Assembly: GCF_007655135.1 (NCBI RefSeq)
Contig: NC_045128.1
Location: forward strand, 42,979,885 to 43,043,884
Direction: 5' to 3'
Length of the DNA stretch: 64,000 nt
Source of the DNA: Punica granatum
Lineage: Eukaryota; Streptophyta; Magnoliopsida; Myrtales; Lythraceae
Program-made: the position numbers and the translations under genes
In this document: piece after piece, positions 1 through 11,755 of the stretch
Layout of the letters: every line of letters begins with the position of its first letter
Position numbering within the stretch: the first letter of the stretch is position 1
The notes under the pieces: generated by a model
What the model was told of the DNA's origin: nothing
Database searches by the model: none
What the model saw: only the letters and a program-made list of their open reading frames with translations

Positions 1-21
1 AAATAAATAAATAAATAAATA

Positions 22-53
<32 letters not shown>

Positions 54-60
54 GAGGGAC
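1..60. repeat. AAAT/AAAG microsatellite
   Basis: The first bases are a run of AAAT units that turns into AAAG units. It is a compound simple repeat cut by the window edge. No coding signal is present. Confidence 0.9.
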
Positions 61-329
61 AGAGACTGACATAAAAATAAGACAAAAGCCCCATCCTGTC
101 TGAATGAAAGCTTCGCCATTACTCTTCTCAGCTCGAGCTCGATATCTAACGTAAAGTAACTGAACGCAGAGCCTCGGAAGCATAAAAAGGGCTCGGAATT
201 TCCAATATACCGCCCCGAACCGGGCAGCAATCCAAGAGGGGAGAAGAAAGTGAACGCAAATTGGAGGGCAAAATTCACCATTCGATACAAATCGCCGACT
301 AAACTATAACCCACTTGGGGGAGACACTA

Positions 330-480
330 ACCTGTTGCTGTTACTGCTGAAATTCGCTCCACTACTCGCCACTGGAACCGGAAGAGCTCAGGCGAGTGAG
401 AAGTGGGCCGAAGATGAAGCAAACGGAGCTTCTTGAGAGTGGGATATTATAAGCCTCAAGAACACGACGGCTTGGCGGGT
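330..480 (-). other. Possible non-coding first exon of a leftward gene outside the window
   Basis: Read on the minus strand, this GC-richer stretch ends in AACAG followed by GTTAGTG at about 330-336, which resembles a plant 5' splice site. No long open frame is present, so it could be the 5' untranslated exon of a gene whose coding part lies left of position 1. This is inference from one splice-like site and base composition only. Confidence 0.25.
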
Positions 481-662
481 ATCTTATGGACTATAAGAGT
501 AGAGGGCCAATGGTGGGTGAGCAGAGAGCGAGGAGAGGTCAAAGAAGGGGAAAGAGAGCAAGAAAAAGAAGAGGAAGAAGAAGAATGAAATCAGTGGAGG
601 GGAGCACGTCGGCCGGTATTGGGGAAGGAAATTTCCGATTTTTAAGGAAAATAAATAATAAT

Positions 663-665
<3 letters not shown>

Positions 666-694
<29 letters not shown>
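666..694. repeat. (TA)n microsatellite
   Basis: An uninterrupted TA dinucleotide run in AT-rich intergenic DNA. Short reading frames across it encode only Tyr-Ile repeats and are not credible genes. Confidence 0.9.
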
Positions 695-979
695 AAGATG
701 TTAAAAAAGTAAATAAAGGAAATTGTTTGTTGGAGAAGGGGAAAAGGGAGGAAAAGTCGACTCTTTTTCGGAAGCAAAGAAAGAACCAGACAGTGGATTG
801 GAAGCCCCGGCGGCCTCCACTGTTTGGCTCTCCATCTCACACTGTTTCGATCATTGATGAGGATTATTGATTGCTTCGGTTTCGTCGGCTCCCACTCCCC
901 CTGGTTTCCCCAAGTTAATATTAATAATAATAATTGATGCGAAAAAAAAAAAAAAAAGTTCGAGTCGGAATCATCTCCC

Positions 980-1180
980 CATCCCGAAGGATATTCGGGT
1001 CCTCCTTCCATTCCGATCACCGCCTGTGACCTGCAAGAAGAAGGGCTCTCGGCTGGCCCTCTTTGACGCTCAAGTTAGAGGTGCATTTTGAAGAGTATTC
1101 AAGAGAGATTTTCTTAATCACAATAAATGAACAGTTAACTTTACTTGCACTCGAGTATAGGTTCGGTATTTATAGAGAGA
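980..1180. repeat. LTR-like repeat fragment (copy 1)
   Basis: This segment shares ordered blocks with 8234-8405: a GTGACCTGCAA block, then CCCTCT followed by GACGCTCAAGTTAGAG (GATGCTTAAACGAGAG in the other copy), then a TCGGTATTTATAGA / TCCGTATTTATAGA block. Three blocks in the same order suggest two diverged members of one dispersed repeat, possibly the U3/R part of an LTR. No partner LTR, primer-binding site or coding domain was found beside it. Confidence 0.35.
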
Positions 1181-1367
1181 TGTTGGAGATTATACCCGAG
1201 CTATTCTAGGCCTATTCGATCGTTATTTGGGCTTGGACCCATTAAATTGGGTCAAGTCCATTCGTCTGCGACCGTCAAGTCTCGCTCGTAGAAGGGTGAG
1301 GGAGTTTATCGTTCAAAGTTGGCAAGCCTCCCGTGCTTGGGGGTGGCTGGGCGAGCCTTCTCGTGCC

Positions 1368-1369
<2 letters not shown>

Positions 1370-1407
<38 letters not shown>
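1370..1407 (+). repeat. 38-base uninterrupted G run
   Basis: Thirty-eight consecutive G residues, flanked on both sides by related pieces (CGTGCTTGGGGG before, CAGTGCTTGGCGAG after), so the tract lies in a small local duplication. It could form G-quadruplexes. Homopolymers of this length are unstable in replication and error-prone in sequencing, so the exact length is uncertain. Confidence 0.85.
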
Positions 1408-1408
<1 letters not shown>

Positions 1409-3454
1409 GAGGGGGGTAGGGGTTGGCAGTGCTTGGCGAGACTCTCATGGACGGGGGCCTCAATGACCATGGCAAGAATCTTGAATCGGGGGATATTAGT
1501 GATACTTCATGGGTCTACTTGGAGACTACCGACGTCTATTGGATCGCAAGGGGCTCGATGGGCCTGTACGGGTCTGTCGGGTTTGGTTCAGTATTACTCG
1601 TCTACCAATAATAATAATCTCCTCAAAATTAGACCATAGTACTTTTAAATTGAGACACTTGTGAATGAAAAGACGGAACTAGAAATGAATGAAATACCAA
1701 TACAGCCAAAGCAATACTTTGTAGGCTATTCCATTCCATCCTCTTTCCATCCCACCGTATCATTGAGTATGACCTTATCGCATCGTTTTTATTCCAACAG
1801 AAGGTCATGTATAGATTCGGACTAGGTAGCATATGAGTCGGATGCATCAACCTTAGTTTCGAATGAAAACTTTCATTACGTATTAATGGGCGGATAATCA
1901 TGAAAATAGAAACATTTATTTTAGAATTGCATTCCTCCAATGATATTCAAAGAATGTTCCCGCAATAATATTTAATTCAATGCGAATCATAATGACGAGA
2001 TATACCAAGTTATTAACTTCCTGATCTTTTTTTTTTTGTCCAATTCGTACAGGATATGCGTACTACATATCATGCCATTTGAGGTCAGGACTGTGGCATT
2101 GAATTTCCTTTCCTTCTTTTTTTTTTTTTTTTAAATTTTAATTGTCATTCATAACCTTTGTTCACTTTACGGAAGGCGTGATTGAATCAGATAATATATC
2201 TTGTAATTAATTTATCCGATTAAATTTGATTGATTTTGTGATGAATGAATATCAGTGCCGTGATTGGTGGCTACGTGGCGGGCCCCACGACAAAAGGGTG
2301 GACCGGAATGATTGTTCATTCCCCACATTTCACTTCTTTTCGTGATTTATGCCGACAATTTTGTCCCTCGTAAAGCAGAGTCCATCGGCACTTTAGGTAG
2401 AAGAGAGACTGCAATAATGCAGTCTTTTCCTTTCCTTTCCTTTCCCACTGGCTCGCCGAAGAAAGCGGGCCTGGTCATGGGCCTGGGCCTGGGCCTGGTT
2501 CTGTCAAATTCAATCTCAATAAGGCCACGTGACCTAAAAGCCTACACATATGATTGGCCCAAGACCCCGAGCTTTATATGCCCATACGATGCGGTAGAAT
2601 GACATACGAGTTATTATTATTAGATGGATCGGAGAACCGATCTCAGTTTTCTGACCATAAGACTTTTGGATGGAACAGTCGGGTAGACTAATTGAATGAA
2701 AGCCCGAAGACTATTAGATTGACCGGAACTGATCCGATATTAAATTGTGTGGACATGATTCGAATTGCGGTCGCTTTCTTTTTTTTTTTCCCCATTTTCT
2801 TATAAAATGAATAACTTGAATTGGAAATTGTGCCCCTGAACTTTTTTTTTTTCTTCTTTTTTCGGTGTGCATTCTAATATTCGAAAATTCAAACGGTCTC
2901 GACTAATTTAATTCGAGTCAAATTGACTCATTAAGGGAAAAAGTCTTTCCATAGTTGATTTTTGCCGTTCGCAAAAATTTGAACCTGAAATTTTAAATAT
3001 TATTTAAGGAGAATAAATACCGAATCATTTAAAACAAAGACTACTTTAGTTGTGGCTCTAAATTTTCCACCAAGGTCAGTCACATCTGCAAACAAATTTC
3101 CTCAAATGCACGCGGAACTTTTGACTAATTAACTCCCAATTATTTGGTAGCTACCTCATATAATTGGTGAGGAAAAGTCAAAACCAATCCGCTTGAGCCG
3201 ACATAGGACACTGTGGAGGATAAGTAATTAATTAAACAGTTTTAACACTAACCCTTCCCCCTTGAGCTGTATGTACAAGGGAACAGGTTGACCAAGTAAA
3301 CGAGTACTGGTGTTGACTGCAGACATATAGAAGTCAGCAGATCCAACGGTTGGATTTGCCCCTTCTCTTTAGTATTTGAAATTAGAGATGATGATGATGT
3401 GATGTGATTTGATGATACATCAAGCAGGGCCAGGCCGGGGAAGGCTATATGTAC
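1408..3454. other. Intergenic DNA, no gene seen
   Basis: AT-rich DNA with scattered poly-T tracts and a short GGGCCT hexamer array at about 2466-2496. Open frames here are short, lack recognisable domains and have no supporting splice signals. The part just before 3454 is the downstream flank of the leftward DUF688 gene. Confidence 0.6.
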
Positions 3455-5538
3455 TTAACCTGGCCTCTCCTGATCATGATCATGAACATCACCAACAGTA
3501 CTCTTCCTCTGCCTCCGTCTCCATGGGACCACCTGCTTAATGCTCTCATAAATGCTTGCCTGCAGTTGCCATCCATTTCATCGATGGGATTGATTAGTCA
3601 ATAAACTATACGATTAAGCTGGAGAAAACTAAAGACTCAGCTAATTAACTGTCACGCAATAAGAGTCCGTCATCAGTTTCGACGTTCATGTGAATCACGT
3701 ATGTAACAGATACGATGATCGTGTGTTCACGATAGGTTGTACTCACCCACAAGTGTGACTTGCCATGTGAGAGGCTCAACAAACTGCCTCTCCTCTTCAC
3801 CCTTGTTATTTTCGCCTTCGGCTCGGCGCCGGCAGTGCCACCGAAGAAGCCGTCACTGGCTTCTTCGAGAATGGAGAATGGATCATCGTTTGCTTCTTCG
3901 GCACCACCAGCTCCACTCTTTTCCTTGATGAGAGGGGCCCACCGGGTGGAACTGAAGAGCAAGACCTTGTCCTTGACTTCAGATGATTTCTTGCTAACCC
4001 CGTCGGGGCTCCTGAACGACCCTCCAATCCGGAACGACCATGTGTTGGACAGCGAGCGGCCCACGTAGGGTCCGTCAAGGACAGTCGTCGGGGAAGGCAT
4101 GTTCGTGACTTTCGCCTCATTCAGCAGCCTCGGAGGCAGCTCCAAGCACCTGCTTATGTCATGTGTTGCAGATCATGATATTATTATAAACAGAGACGGT
4201 TCCAAAATAAAAAGGGTAATAGTATTTTGGAAAATGCTGTTAATTTATTTGAAAGCATAAAAAACCAGAGCAATGATAGCTAAGACTTGTCATGAATGCA
4301 AGTAGCCATGAAACTCGGAACACTTTTGGCAGAACCAAAAAGACATTCATGTAACTCATGACACACCCTAATTGTTTGTCTAGATTGCGGGTTATGAATG
4401 GTTATGGAGCCCCTCCATGACTATTCACATTAGAGGAATTCAGCCTTATATGGACAATAATTGAGACAGAAAACATCCTCTCTACATAATATAGATCCAT
4501 GACTATTCACACTACTGGAATTCAGCCTTATAAGGACAGCAATTAAGACGGAAAACTCTATCTATAGAGTCCATCTCAACGAATCCGTCTCAAAAACTCC
4601 ACCACCTATACAAATGGTGCAATGCACCTCCGTCTATTTAATTGTGTGAGTTTTGCACTCGCGGAAACTCAAATTAAGTTTTTCACATTGGTGCGCATGC
4701 GTATTACCACATAGGCTACTCTCATTTATTGTTACCTTTTAATATTTCATTATATTTATTATTATATATTTACAAATTTTCATTTTAAAACTAATACTTA
4801 CTTTTCTATTACTTATTTGTTAAATACCTATACTCTTATTGTAGTTTGTACATTTATTCCTAATACTATTAATCTTTTGTATGTAATTTATTTATTATTT
4901 TATCTATGAAAATTTTAATGCACAATCAATATTCACCTCTATTATTTTAGTACTTTTTGAAACTTTTATATTGACTTTCTTTATAATTTATATTCATATA
5001 CCGAGCTATTTATAATCTCATTTGCACTCAATATCAAAAATAATATGAGCAATTAATAACTTATTTGATGCATTTAATATGAGAGTGATCAAATTATTTG
5101 ATTTTCGAAGTGTGAAACCTAGAGGACTTTTGGGTTTTATCGAAGGTGAAAATAGTAGAGATTTGAGATACCGCAATCCAAATTGGCTATAAGACAATAG
5201 GTTGAACTGACGCTCATGGCAAGGGTCATTAGCATGTATATGTCTATCTAGTACCTGGCGCTAGTGGGCTTGGAGTCTCTGGTGCAGGAGGGGCGGGGCC
5301 TCCCAGGAGCCTCCTCCCACTGGAAGGGGACGGAGACCGTCGTGTTGAGCGGGGGCGTCACCATCCCCGGCGGCTCAGGGGGCTTCCTGGGGAGTGAGAA
5401 CAGGGAAAGCTTCGGAGTAGTGGCATCTTCTTTCCCGGCCTGATCTTGCTGAAGATGATCATCCGACAACGGCCCCATCTCCTTCCGCTTTCCCTCATCT
5501 GCTTCCAGCACAATGCTGATGTGGGAGTCTAGCTTCAT
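3455..5538 (-). CDS. DUF688 family protein, three exons, about 263 aa
   Basis: Exons on the minus strand are 5538-5255, 4149-3747 and 3559-3455; their lengths sum to 792 nt, with clean donors (AG|GTAC, TGG|GTGAGT) and acceptors (GCAG|G, GCAG|GC). Exon 1 carries the family signature SVPFQWEEAPGRPRP near residues 68-82. Exon 2 begins CLELPPRLL and includes the GPYVGRSLSNTWSFR block. Exon 3 has SIYESIKQVVPWRRR near the C terminus and ends at TAA 3457-3455. These three motifs in this order are typical of plant DUF688 proteins, whose biochemical role is unknown. The 166-codon open frame over exon 2 alone is misleading because it runs into intron 2. The start codon is the first ATG of the exon-1 frame, and a TATA-like stretch lies about 40 bases upstream. 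Intron 1 is 1105 bases and contains a 61-bp direct repeat. Confidence 0.85.
4414..4556. repeat. 61-bp direct repeat inside intron 1 of the DUF688 gene
   Basis: The block TCCATGACTATTCACA...GAAAAC occurs at 4414-4474 and again at 4496-4556, offset 82 bases, with a few substitutions. It lies wholly inside the intron, and the following sequence is strongly AT-rich, so it may mark an old transposon or a replication-slippage duplication. Confidence 0.75.
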
Positions 5539-5572
5539 GATGATTTGATAAGGATAGCTCCCTTGTGTACAG

Positions 5573-5586
5573 TATATATATATTGG
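5573..5586 (-). promoter_or_regulatory. TATA-like element of the DUF688 gene
   Basis: On the minus strand a TATATATATA stretch lies about 40 bases before the start codon at 5538. The position would imply a very short leader, so it is only a candidate core promoter. Confidence 0.35.
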
Positions 5587-8233
5587 AGAAGAAATCGATG
5601 AAGACTATATATTTAATATTATACAGGAAGAGATCGAGAGGTGTGTGAGGAGGGGGGCGGAGTTCTTAACGCTCCAGGGCGCTTCAGATTCACAAGGAAA
5701 TGCAGGGGGGCTTCCCATACTTTACTTGCCTTGGTGTGATGACTTATAAATGTGAGCTCTCTCTCCTCCCCCTTTTCTCAACCGGCCGAGTCCCTTGTCG
5801 CGGGTCCCGCCTGTGTCTCCATCCCGGAGATTCTTGCCCCGTCTCAGATGCTAAACATTTCCACACCGAATCCATCATAAAAATACGAAACATAGGACGT
5901 CCTACCATACATATAATAATTAACGTAAGACTTACTGCAATTAACTCTTGCGATCGATTTGCGGAAACCGAAAGGAAATGGAATCTGTCTTATATTCTAT
6001 GGTGTCGATGCAAGAGAAGAGTCGCCTGCAGGACGTGGTTCATTTCATTTCATACAACAATTTATTTATTACAAAAGAGGGGCCACCAGAAGGAAAATAT
6101 CTATGGCTTTAATTTATACCCAATCGGTTGATATAGAGATGTACCGCCCATTAACGGTCATGTAGTAAATAACTACATATGTAGGGATGTACAGTACGTA
6201 GCTGTTGAAAAGTCAGATCAGAAAGATTAATTAATAATGTCTACCAAAGGCAGAATGACCCATTCCATGTTGGTGGATGGTTGACAGACTTCAGTGGATG
6301 ACTTGGTGTTCATGTTTAACTCTTTCATGCCAATTGTATGGACATTTTTGGGGTTCATCATGCACTTTTCATTTTTTCACTATAAATTTATAATTCTTAT
6401 ATATATATATTTATCTATTATACATATTCCGAAAGCACACAGATCTTTTATATTCGCGAGAGAAATGTGATGGAGCTTAAGCTTTATGCAAGTTACGAGC
6501 TTACTATTTGATAGTTAATTTGTCTGATGATCTATTGCCTGAAAGAACGTCCATAACAAATGCATATTGTTTGATATATTATTTCAAACAAAAGGAGAAT
6601 AGAAAAGATCGAGGCATGTTCATATATATATATATAGGTATATGTATATAAATGATAAAAAATTTCTTCTCTTTGATTTAAAGGAACGGTATACATCGAA
6701 TTCAATTTCCCAAGAGAGCTGTAAAGAAGATAGATGATGAAGAGAAAGCAATTGTGCATATGGCTTTTTGTGGATGAATTATGGAGGGAACTTTTGTTCA
6801 AATAAAGAATCCATCGATTCCATCGCATTGCATGCCCCCTTCTTTAATTCCTTCTAATTTCTTGATATCCATCTCAATGTGGAAGAGGAAAACTACTTTT
6901 TATGGAACAATATTGTTTGCCTTTAGTGGCGGATATCGTATGTGACAAAAACTCCAACCATGGATTTCACAAAAAAGAAGAAAGAAGATTCCTCTGTGTG
7001 CTTGTTGTGTTGGTCAAACCTGATCCCTCACTAATATAGCCTTTGATAAAGCAATCGCAAAACCTATGTCTTGTGCTAATTATTATATGGGAAAGATTAA
7101 TCTAAAAAGGATAGCAATAGAAAAAGTGTTGTCGACAATTAACAAAATAATGCTTAATCGATTCACAGCTCAACTTATGCTGAAGCGGACAAATAATGAT
7201 TCTCCTTAAGCATTTCATTTTGTATAAATCAATATTGACTCTTTCATGATTGAGGAACTGGGCCAGGTGCATGATTGTTTAGTACAAGTGCCATTGGGCT
7301 CGACACTATTGGGAAGAGTGGGTGATTCCCAATATATAACGTTAGCAGCTAGAGACGACGTTTCACGAACTCTCATTTCGGCGTTGAGAAAGCACAACAA
7401 TTATATATCCTCGAGTTACATGCATAATTAAGCTCAGAGTTAATGATATTTTATCTACCAATATATATATAATTTCACACTTAATTTAGTGTGAACTTTA
7501 AAAAAAAAAATTTCGTCGGTTTAATTTGAAATTTCAATGTTGAAAAAGAAGGAAAGGCCACGGCTTCCTTCAGTGCCTTATGCTTTTTGCTATGGTGGGC
7601 AACGAAGGCCAAAAAGGAAAATACAGAAATCGACATATAGGATGTCTCTTCCTTAGTTCCTTTCCCTTCTCTTTCCCTTCATTTCTTTTTTTCCCTTTTT
7701 TTCTTTTGTATCTTTCATTGATCCGATTACAATTTCAAACTAAAAACGTGAAAATTCAGGTATATCATATGATTAGGGGAAAAGAAGGAAAAAAAAAATA
7801 TATTATCATCTTTTTTTCTTTACCCTTCTTCTCCTAAATATTAAGATGTAATTGGTATTCTATCTCAGTACGGTTTGGGAAAGAAGAATAGAGAAATGAC
7901 ATATCTTTTAGCTTTGTTAAATTGAGCAGCAATTCCAGGAAGAGTATTAATTCTGCAATATTCTTATCTTAGGTGAGATTTCGGCTTAAGTTTCCGCGTC
8001 CCAGAAGAAGGAAAAAAGATTCATTCAAATTAGCGGGCAGTAACACATCGAAGCTATGATTGATCGGTAAAAGAAAAGTCAATTGATTGAAAGGCAACTA
8101 GAGAACCCCTATTCCTGGTACGAGACCCAGTTGCAACTATCTGCATCCTTAGAAATATACGCGCGAATCAGCAGAAATAATGTTACAACATGAACAGCAG
8201 GTACTTATTAGCCACTGAAAATGATACAGAAGT
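5587..8233. other. Gene-poor AT-rich DNA
   Basis: About 2.6 kb with several TA/ATAT microsatellites (6395-6410, 6620-6645, 7455-7470) and poly-A/T tracts. No domain, splice pattern or RNA gene was recognised, and the small frames present are uninformative. Confidence 0.6.
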
Positions 8234-8405
8234 TCTGGGATCTCGGTTTTCAGACCTCCACGAGGCTCGAGTGACCTGCAACAAGGGAAAGAATGGGAGG
8301 AAATTTCAATTTCCCTCTCCGATGCTTAAACGAGAGAATGTACAGGAAAACAGAGAGAACGAAACATAGGATTTAGGGGTACCTGATCCGTATTTATAGA
8401 AGTAT
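8234..8405. repeat. LTR-like repeat fragment (copy 2)
   Basis: Related to 980-1180 through three blocks in the same order (GTGACCTGCAA; CCCTCTCCGATGCTTAAAC; TCCGTATTTATAGA). This copy also has GGGGTACCTGATCCG before the TATTTATAG block. It is probably a second fragment of the same dispersed repeat; no intact element was found. Confidence 0.35.
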
Positions 8406-9097
8406 CGATATATCTGTATTGGGATATCGTAATCTGTTTAGTATATTTGATAACAAATAACAAGTAGATGTATTTACCATATATAACATTAAAGATAGGA
8501 GATAAGATATATACACTAGTAGAATATTCAAGAGACAATATCAAAGATATTGGGAGATATATGAGAGATAATTATGGAATAGATATATTCACAATATATT
8601 GTTATCGGTTCGGTGTATCAAGATTGGCCCGTGATGGTAAGTCGAGCTGGATGGGTCGGGCCAATTTTCTGGTCTCTAATAATAAGTACTTATAGAGACA
8701 CTGAAAATGGTGTACATATATATATATTTATATTTATATGGCACGCGCTCTATATTACTTCTCCCATGTTTTTCACTTCAATTGCGTTAAATTTCTTTAA
8801 CCAAACGAGAGCTGAGGATGCCCCTATCCCGACATGCCTCGTCTTTTTTAGTTCTCATTGCTACGCCGATAACATGTTGCTCGAAATGCTATCGTGATCG
8901 GACTCAAAAGACTGCATATATAGATCAACTCAAGCCCTTAAAGAGAACATATTCGAATGATGTCGCTGTCTTGATAAGCAGGAGCACAAAACTCTTTCAT
9001 GCATGGCCATGGTCCTAACCGATCCAGAAGCCATCCCATCGAACACCCTCTGTGTTTATCACGATAATTTCCACTTGGAAAATGAGAAGAGAAACCA

Positions 9098-9100
<3 letters not shown>

Positions 9101-9131
<31 letters not shown>
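9101..9131. repeat. (AT)n microsatellite
   Basis: A clean AT dinucleotide run of about 30 bases in non-coding DNA. Confidence 0.9.
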
Positions 9132-9134
<3 letters not shown>

Positions 9135-9369
9135 TCATCATATGTACGTGACCTACAGGAAGTGGTGCATGCAAGTTTATCAATATTAATAACCTACCAG
9201 GGGGATCGTACGACTGATTCGAGAGCTCTCTTCGAGGAGTGGTACACAGCACAAGAAATTGACATCCAACCAAACCAATTCTACTGACTACAACTGCATG
9301 CTGTCGACAAAACAAGACAAAACCAAAAAAAATGAAAAGAAAAGGAGAAATTAAGCATGAAAGGAACAA

Positions 9370-10150
9370 CAGTGTTAATCATAAATAAATAGATACAGAC
9401 AATTAAGCAGTAGTATATATCAAGGAAAATAAAAGTATACATATTTTAAACAACAGTGTTAATCATAAATAAATAGATACAGACAATTAAGCAGTAGTAT
9501 ATATCAAGGAAAAAAAAAGTACACATATTTTTTTTGTCTTTGCCAGGCTAAATTTGATAAGAGATTATCGTGCCCCGTGTTCAATCGGCTGAACTCGACT
9601 CTCCAACGAATCCAGCAGTGGCGATCGATCGATAATTGAGGATGGAGTAAGTTCCATTATGATTCACGTACTGCATAATATGCGTAGGTTCTACTCTTAC
9701 TCCAAAAGAAAGCACCGATGAAGCAACAGAGTTAATCATAAATAAATAAACAGATACAGACAATTAAGCAGAAGTAGTATGTAAGTTTCGGTTCCTGTCA
9801 AGAAAAAAAGAAAGTATATATATTTCGTCTTTGCCAAGCTGAATTTGTTAAGAGATTATAGCGCACCGTGTTCGATCAGAGCTTGACTCCAACGAACCCA
9901 GCAGTGGTGATTAGAGCTAAAGAGAGAGCCAAAAAATGATCTTTCGTGTATAATCTTGCATAATCTCGAATGTTATCAGTTCCTGTATGTAGACCAAATA
10001 ATACAATGCAAGCAAAAGTTCCTAGATTCATGGAGACATAGAGCATCATATAAGCTATCATGCTCGCGTATCCACCAATAATTGAGGATGGATCAAGTTC
10101 CACTCTGATTTACTGCATAATATGCGTAGGTTCTGCTCTGACTCCAAGCT
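9370..10150. repeat. Tandem duplication, about 270-bp unit, with a plastid fragment in one copy
   Basis: The string TTAATCATAAATAAATAGA followed by CAGACAATTAAGCAGTAG recurs near 9376, 9460 and, slightly altered, 9732. The downstream part (CCAGCAGTGG ... ATAATTGAGGATGGA ... GCATAATATGCGTAGGTTCT) occurs at about 9606-9695 and again at about 9898-10132. Copy 1 spans roughly 9450-9723 and copy 2 roughly 9724-10145. Copy 2 is longer because a plastid ndhB fragment sits between GTGGTGATTA and ATAATTGAGG. In copy 1 the same two flanks are joined by only a few bases. Confidence 0.7.
9912..10077 (-). pseudogene. ndhB: Nuclear copy of a plastid ndhB fragment (NUPT)
   Basis: Read on the minus strand, about 55 codons match plastid NdhB, a subunit of the thylakoid NAD(P)H dehydrogenase-like complex. 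Recognisable stretches are [35 protein letters not shown] and FLALSLAL. Against the NdhB consensus I remember there are roughly eight amino-acid changes, so this is a decayed nuclear insertion and not plastid contamination. Homology stops abruptly at both ends, where host sequence shared with the neighbouring tandem copy resumes. It has no start, no full domain and no plausible function. Confidence 0.85.
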
Positions 10151-10186
10151 TATGTCCTCGTCATTCCTGAATAATATGGATGTGTT

Positions 10187-10208
10187 GGGGGGGGGGGGGG
10201 GGGGGGGG
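10187..10208 (+). repeat. 22-base G run
   Basis: Twenty-two consecutive G residues in non-coding DNA, the second long G homopolymer in this window after 1370-1407. Length is uncertain for the same technical reasons. Confidence 0.85.
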
Positions 10209-11755
10209 CCTCCATGAGATGAGCAGATCCTTCAAAGGCTGGAAAGAGCAGCCCGTCAAATTTGTAAAGCCCAATCTGTTTACTTGCAACCGACCCCAAT
10301 ATAACATATAAAACCCCCTTTTAACTGGCCGGCCCGCCCAAGGCGCAAGGTTACAGAGTTAAGGCAGGATATGTCTCAGTGGGTCAGATCTGAATCCATA
10401 CCAAGACGAGGTAGGCTCTGGTTCCATTACCGTTACTTTCACAGGGTTTAATTTTGATCTCAAAGCCGATACTTCTACAGCCGGATTTTCCATATTCTTG
10501 GTATCGGGCGACCTATTTACGTCGAGCGAAAGTTTGCTCGATCTCACCACAAACATATACATCTCTTTCCAAGCAATCACTCCTGAATGGTCCCTTCTTT
10601 GTTTGGACTGTGTTATTTAGAGTGGACAGACAGGTTTCAGTTGCCCATATTTTGGCTAAGCGGGCCCCCACCCCATCCTTCTTTGTTTTTCTTTTCTGGG
10701 TACTTTTCCACTTGCCTGCTTCCCGGAGCTTCTGTTGAATGGCGGGTTTGGTGGACTCGACTCAAGTTCCAAAACAGTCGGATTAAAAAAGAAGAATTGC
10801 AGCATAACCAAGACTTCGAGACGGAAGAATTCAAGAGCCCACCACAGGCTCATGTGCGTCGGCCAGGCAACCTCGTGGTTCTAGCAACAACAAGAAGATG
10901 CAAAAATTCTCGCCGAGGGGTTGGATTTGTTTATTCCGTGATCTTCGGTATGCATGAGATTCAGAAAGTTCTGTCAAAAACTAGGTGCCCTCAACAAATG
11001 GCTTCGTCTGGTAGCTACCACTGAAGTCAATAATCGGAGAATCAAATTACTCTATCGAGAATTAGAGATGCCGACTCTTAAAGCCGCGAAGAAACATAAA
11101 ATGGTCTCTCTAAACGGGGGAACTTGCTAATCCACGCTGAAAAAAAAGAAGAAGAACAAACATGATCTGTAGACAAGAGTTCAAGGTGGAGGGCTTTGCT
11201 TGCCTCAGTTATCGTTCGTACCACAACACCAGACCAGATGACATCATCAAAAGCTTCCCATAACAGCAGAAAGTGCCAAATGAAAACATTCATCAGAAGC
11301 TACATATGGAAATAGAACCAAGAATCTGGCAGGCATGAGTTCAGCAAGTAACATAATTAACAGATTATTATGCAAGCGCAACTGATCCACCGGCAAAACA
11401 TTTCGATCAAAAGATAAGATTGAACGGACAGAGAGAATCAGAGAGCATTGAATTGACTGCAAGATTCATATTAAAGGTTGTACAAATGTTCAACACCTCA
11501 CACTAAACATGGCTGTGAAGAACTCTATACCAAAAGTTATAATACAAGTTCGCCCCGGGACCGATCTGTACAGCAAGATAGTCGCTGTTAAGAGCAGAAA
11601 CCTGAACACGAACGCCATCATCAACATCTGCGCACACTCGATATTTACCGATGCCATTTCCCCGTTTTAATCTTCACCTTGAAATCATCGACGAGATATC
11701 TGGAAATATAAGGTACCATCAGCATCAAGATCCTGGATTTGGATAATTTGCTTCT
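10209..11755. other. Unassigned stretch downstream of the phytolongin gene
   Basis: This region contains overlapping open frames of 65-145 codons on both strands (for example a leftward one near 10359-10580), but none shows a family I recognise. They lack start context or splice support. The part nearest 11755 is probably 3' untranslated sequence of the leftward phytolongin gene. Confidence 0.4.

Noticed and set aside
484..1020. 178-codon minus-strand frame rich in Phe and Tyr-Ile
   Set aside because: Driven by poly-A/T tracts and the TA microsatellite; no conserved motif.
9912..10077. Possible plastid contamination of the assembly
   Set aside because: The ndhB match is short, carries several amino-acid changes and is embedded in host sequence shared with the neighbouring tandem unit.
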